Positions 6,643 through 8,122 of a stretch of DNA of 8,122 nt are shown one piece after another (the stretch's first letter is position 1; each line of letters starts with the position of its first letter). The stretch spans positions 1-8,122 of the forward strand of contig NHFJ01000014.1 of NCBI GenBank assembly GCA_002172545.1, read 5' to 3'. The notes under the pieces were generated by a model that saw nothing but the letters and a program-made list of their open reading frames with translations, made no database searches and was not told where the DNA came from. This DNA is from Fidelibacterota bacterium TMED108 (GTDB taxonomy: Bacteria; Fidelibacterota; Marinisomatia; Marinisomatales; TCS55). Both the position numbers and the translations under genes were made by a program.

Positions 6643-6942
6643 TTATCCTGGATACGGTATTTCTTCTGATTCATAAAAATGAGCTTCAACATCAATTGGG
6701 TTTTTTGACATTTCTTCTCTAAATACTGCTACGTGTTCTGTTTCTAAATGATCTTTTAGTGACTGGAGATCTTCCCAGAGTTCAGTAATTCTCATAACAT
6801 TCGGATTATTAATATCTGCACTAAAAGCATAATCTAGGCATCCTTTTTCTTTTAATGTTTCTTGTTCAAGATCAAAGATCACATTTTTTAAGTTTAAAAT
6901 ATTTTCACTAGTTGTTTTAGCTTTTGCATTAACTACTATCAT
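6643..6942 (-). CDS. Antibiotic biosynthesis monooxygenase (ABM) domain protein, YgiN-like
   Basis: A 99-residue single-domain protein with the dimeric alpha/beta-barrel (ferredoxin-like) fold of the ABM family. The signs are the beta-strand opening IVVNAKAK, EKGCLDYAFS at 32-41, and the conserved E54-x-W56 ... H65 ... H70 pattern (ITELWEDLQSLKDHL, ETEHV). Characterised relatives include cofactor-free quinol monooxygenases (YgiN), heme-degrading enzymes and accessory or isomerase-like proteins, so the exact reaction is open. Heme-degrading function seems unlikely because nothing nearby concerns iron uptake. It is the first gene of the leftward cluster, with a strong GGAGG five bases before the ATG and a promoter-like sequence upstream, and it is coupled to the MBL gene by a five-base gap. 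In this setting it may oxidise a quinol intermediate or remove a reactive by-product (inference). Confidence 0.85.
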   Translation of the reverse strand: MIVVNAKAKTTSENILNLKNVIFDLEQETLKEKGCLDYAFSADINNPNVMRITELWEDLQSLKDHLETEHVAVFREEMSKNPIDVEAHFYESEEIPYPG

Positions 6943-6964
6943 TATTCCCTCCCTTCGAAGCCTT

Positions 6965-6993
6965 ATTCAAGACCTCAAAAACTAATTGGTCAA
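6965..6993 (-). promoter_or_regulatory. Candidate sigma-70 promoter for the leftward cluster
   Basis: On the minus strand TTGACC (6988-6993, five of six consensus) is followed after 17 bases by TTGAAT (6965-6970, four of six). Transcription would start just before the GGAGG ribosome site of the ABM gene, leaving a leader of about 15 bases. The -35 match and exact spacing make this better than random, though AT-rich sequence produces such matches often. Confidence 0.45.
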
Positions 6994-7069
6994 GATACTA
7001 AATTTAATTGATGTAGAATTTTACCTATCTATATATTTTCATATCTTTACTATGGTGATAATCTGACTA

Positions 7070-7079
7070 CATTATAATG
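7070..7079. repeat. 10-base perfect palindrome over the -10 box
   Basis: CATTATAATG reads identically on both strands and covers the TATAAT box of the rightward gene. It could be part of an operator at which a dimeric regulator blocks polymerase, or a chance result of AT-rich sequence. Confidence 0.4.
7073..7078 (+). promoter_or_regulatory. Perfect -10 hexamer for the rightward Rieske gene
   Basis: TATAAT lies 30 bases before the ATG at 7109, a sensible place for a -10 box with a leader of about 24 bases. No good -35 sits 16-18 bases upstream; TTTACT at 7046-7051 is 21 bases away, which is too far, although it would pair with TACATT (7068-7073) at 16. A weak -35 suggests dependence on an activator, which is inference. 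Confidence 0.45.
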
Positions 7080-7108
7080 ATAAAGAGTGAATTTAGAAGG
7101 GGAGTCAA

Positions 7109-8122
7109 ATGCCACAGACTTTTAATTATATTGATTTTAGCGAAAAGCTAACTGCAACTCTTGATAAATCTGCATCTTTATCAAAGGATAGATATATATC
7201 TAAAGATTTTATGCAATCCGAATGGGAAGGTATATGGACTAAAGCATGGTTATTTGCTGGTTTGGAAAGTGATCTTTTAGAGCCTGGTGATTTTTTTATT
7301 TATGATATTGGTCGTGAGTCAATTGTTATTACTCGTAATGATGAAAATGAAATTTCAGCCTTTTATAATGTATGTCAGCATCGGGGAAATAAAATTGTTA
7401 CTCTGGAATCTGGTTCTTTTAGCAAGGTTTCATGCCCCTACCATGGATGGACATATGGATTGGATGGGACTCTAGAGCATGTACCGGATAGGGAATTATT
7501 TAAAGAAGGTGTCCCTTGTGACAAAAAATCTCTAAAGCCTGTTAAGGTTTCGGTATGGGCCGGTTTAGTTTTTATTAATATGGATGAAAATTCATCTTCA
7601 TTAGAAACTTTCCTTGGACCAATAGTGGATCAGTTAAAGCCCTATAAATTTGAAAAAATGAATCTTGTTAAGCATCAAACTGTTTCTCTTTTGGAGACTA
7701 ACTGGAAAACAGTTAGAGATAATTTTTTAGAACAATATCATGTCGACTTTATTCATCCTCAGCATGCTAGTTTTGTTGATTGTTGTGATGCAGAAAATGA
7801 TTTATGGCCTTTTGGTCATACAAGAACAATGGTCACGAGCCCTGTTGTTAACCCAAGGTATTCAACCCCAGAAGAACCACCAGAGTTTATGAAGGATTAT
7901 CTCAAAGGCCTTAGATTAAACCCAGATGATTTTCATGGAAAAGTCCCCGAGATTCGTAAGGCTATTCAAAAACAAAAAAGAGTCATCGGTGATGAGTTAG
8001 GTTTTGATTTTTCTGAGTTTACAGATGATCAGGTTTCGGATGTTCTTCAATACGATATTTTTCCAAATATTTTTATGACAATTCATCCTGAAAGATTATG
8101 GATTTTTGGTCCTAAGCCTCAT
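7109..8122 (+). CDS. Rieske non-heme iron oxygenase, alpha subunit, 3' end cut by window edge
   Basis: 338 codons are visible and remain open at the right edge; family members usually run to about 380-450 residues, so the C-terminus with the third iron ligand is missing. The Rieske [2Fe-2S] site is Cys89-x-His91 and Cys109-x2-His112 (CQHRG ... CPYHGW) with 17 residues between. The mononuclear iron site is Glu208-x2-His211-x4-His216 (DNFLEQYHVDFIH) after NWK at 198-200. The N-terminal block IWTKAWLFAG, EPGDFFIYDIG is typical. It shares architecture with the leftward Rieske protein but differs throughout and lacks the long N-terminal extension, so it is a paralogue with its own substrate or role, not a recent copy. 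The start has a strong GGGGAG four bases before the ATG. It is transcribed divergently from the catabolic cluster. The bridging Glu rather than Asp recalls carnitine-type Rieske monooxygenases, so demethylation or N-dealkylation is possible beside ring hydroxylation. Confidence 0.93.
   Translation, partial: MPQTFNYIDFSEKLTATLDKSASLSKDRYISKDFMQSEWEGIWTKAWLFAGLESDLLEPGDFFIYDIGRESIVITRNDENEISAFYNVCQHRGNKIVTLESGSFSKVSCPYHGWTYGLDGTLEHVPDRELFKEGVPCDKKSLKPVKVSVWAGLVFINMDENSSSLETFLGPIVDQLKPYKFEKMNLVKHQTVSLLETNWKTVRDNFLEQYHVDFIHPQHASFVDCCDAENDLWPFGHTRTMVTSPVVNPRYSTPEEPPEFMKDYLKGLRLNPDDFHGKVPEIRKAIQKQKRVIGDELGFDFSEFTDDQVSDVLQYDIFPNIFMTIHPERLWIFGPKPH

Larger units (their letters stand above)
6943..7108. 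promoter_or_regulatory. Divergent intergenic region between the leftward cluster and the rightward Rieske gene
   Basis: 166 non-coding bases separate the two divergent start codons, so both transcription units must begin here or be read through. It contains a promoter-like pair on each side, a 10-base palindrome (7070-7079), an 8-base palindrome CTTCGAAG (6953-6960) next to the ABM ribosome site, and two short direct repeats: TCAAGA at 6967 and 6990, and TGATAA at 7056 and 7078. Shared control of both units is plausible, but no regulator gene is visible. Confidence 0.6.

Noticed and set aside
6971..6991. Inverted repeat GACC...GGTC around the leftward promoter
   Set aside because: Arms of four bases separated by 13 are expected by chance and do not extend.
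7287..7475. Plus-strand 62-codon frame inside the rightward Rieske gene
   Set aside because: Shifted reading of the Rieske domain, which is clear in the 7109 frame.

Overview
The window is an AT-rich stretch (by eye about one third G+C) that is almost fully coding. Strong purine-rich Shine-Dalgarno sequences (AGGGAG, GGAG, AGGAG) sit 4-8 bases before most starts. Low G+C, tight spacing and a set of oxygenase, dehydrogenase and hydrolase genes would fit a streamlined marine proteobacterium, for example a SAR86-like gammaproteobacterium. That assignment is inference from composition and gene content; no phylogenetic marker is present.

Layout: eight genes run leftward from about 6942 to the left edge. 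In transcription order they are a small ABM-domain protein, a lactonase-like metallo-beta-lactamase-fold (MBL) hydrolase, a Rieske oxygenase alpha subunit, two short-chain dehydrogenases (SDRs), a dienelactone-hydrolase-family protein, a YcbL/glyoxalase-II-like MBL hydrolase, and an AmpG/PAT-type major facilitator transporter cut by the left edge. Most junctions are 4-29 bases, one pair overlaps by 8 bases, and the only larger gap (95 bases) lies before the Rieske gene. Rightward from 7109, across a 166-base divergent promoter region, a second and different Rieske oxygenase alpha subunit runs off the right edge.

The set reads as a catabolic island. One or two Rieske oxygenases would hydroxylate or demethylate a substrate, the SDRs would oxidise the resulting alcohols or diols, and the alpha/beta and MBL hydrolases would open lactones or cleave esters or thioesters. 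The ABM protein may act on a quinol-like or reactive intermediate, and the transporter would move substrate or product. The substrate cannot be read from the sequence. No oxygenase beta subunit, ferredoxin, reductase or transcription regulator is visible in the window.

Unusual points are a Glu instead of Asp at the inter-centre bridging position in both Rieske proteins, loss of the usual tetrad Asn in both SDRs (His in one, Ser in the other), an enlarged glycine loop in one SDR, loss of the canonical Glu36 in the dienelactone-hydrolase-like protein, and a TTG start for the transporter. No tRNA, rRNA, CRISPR array, insertion sequence or long repeat was seen.
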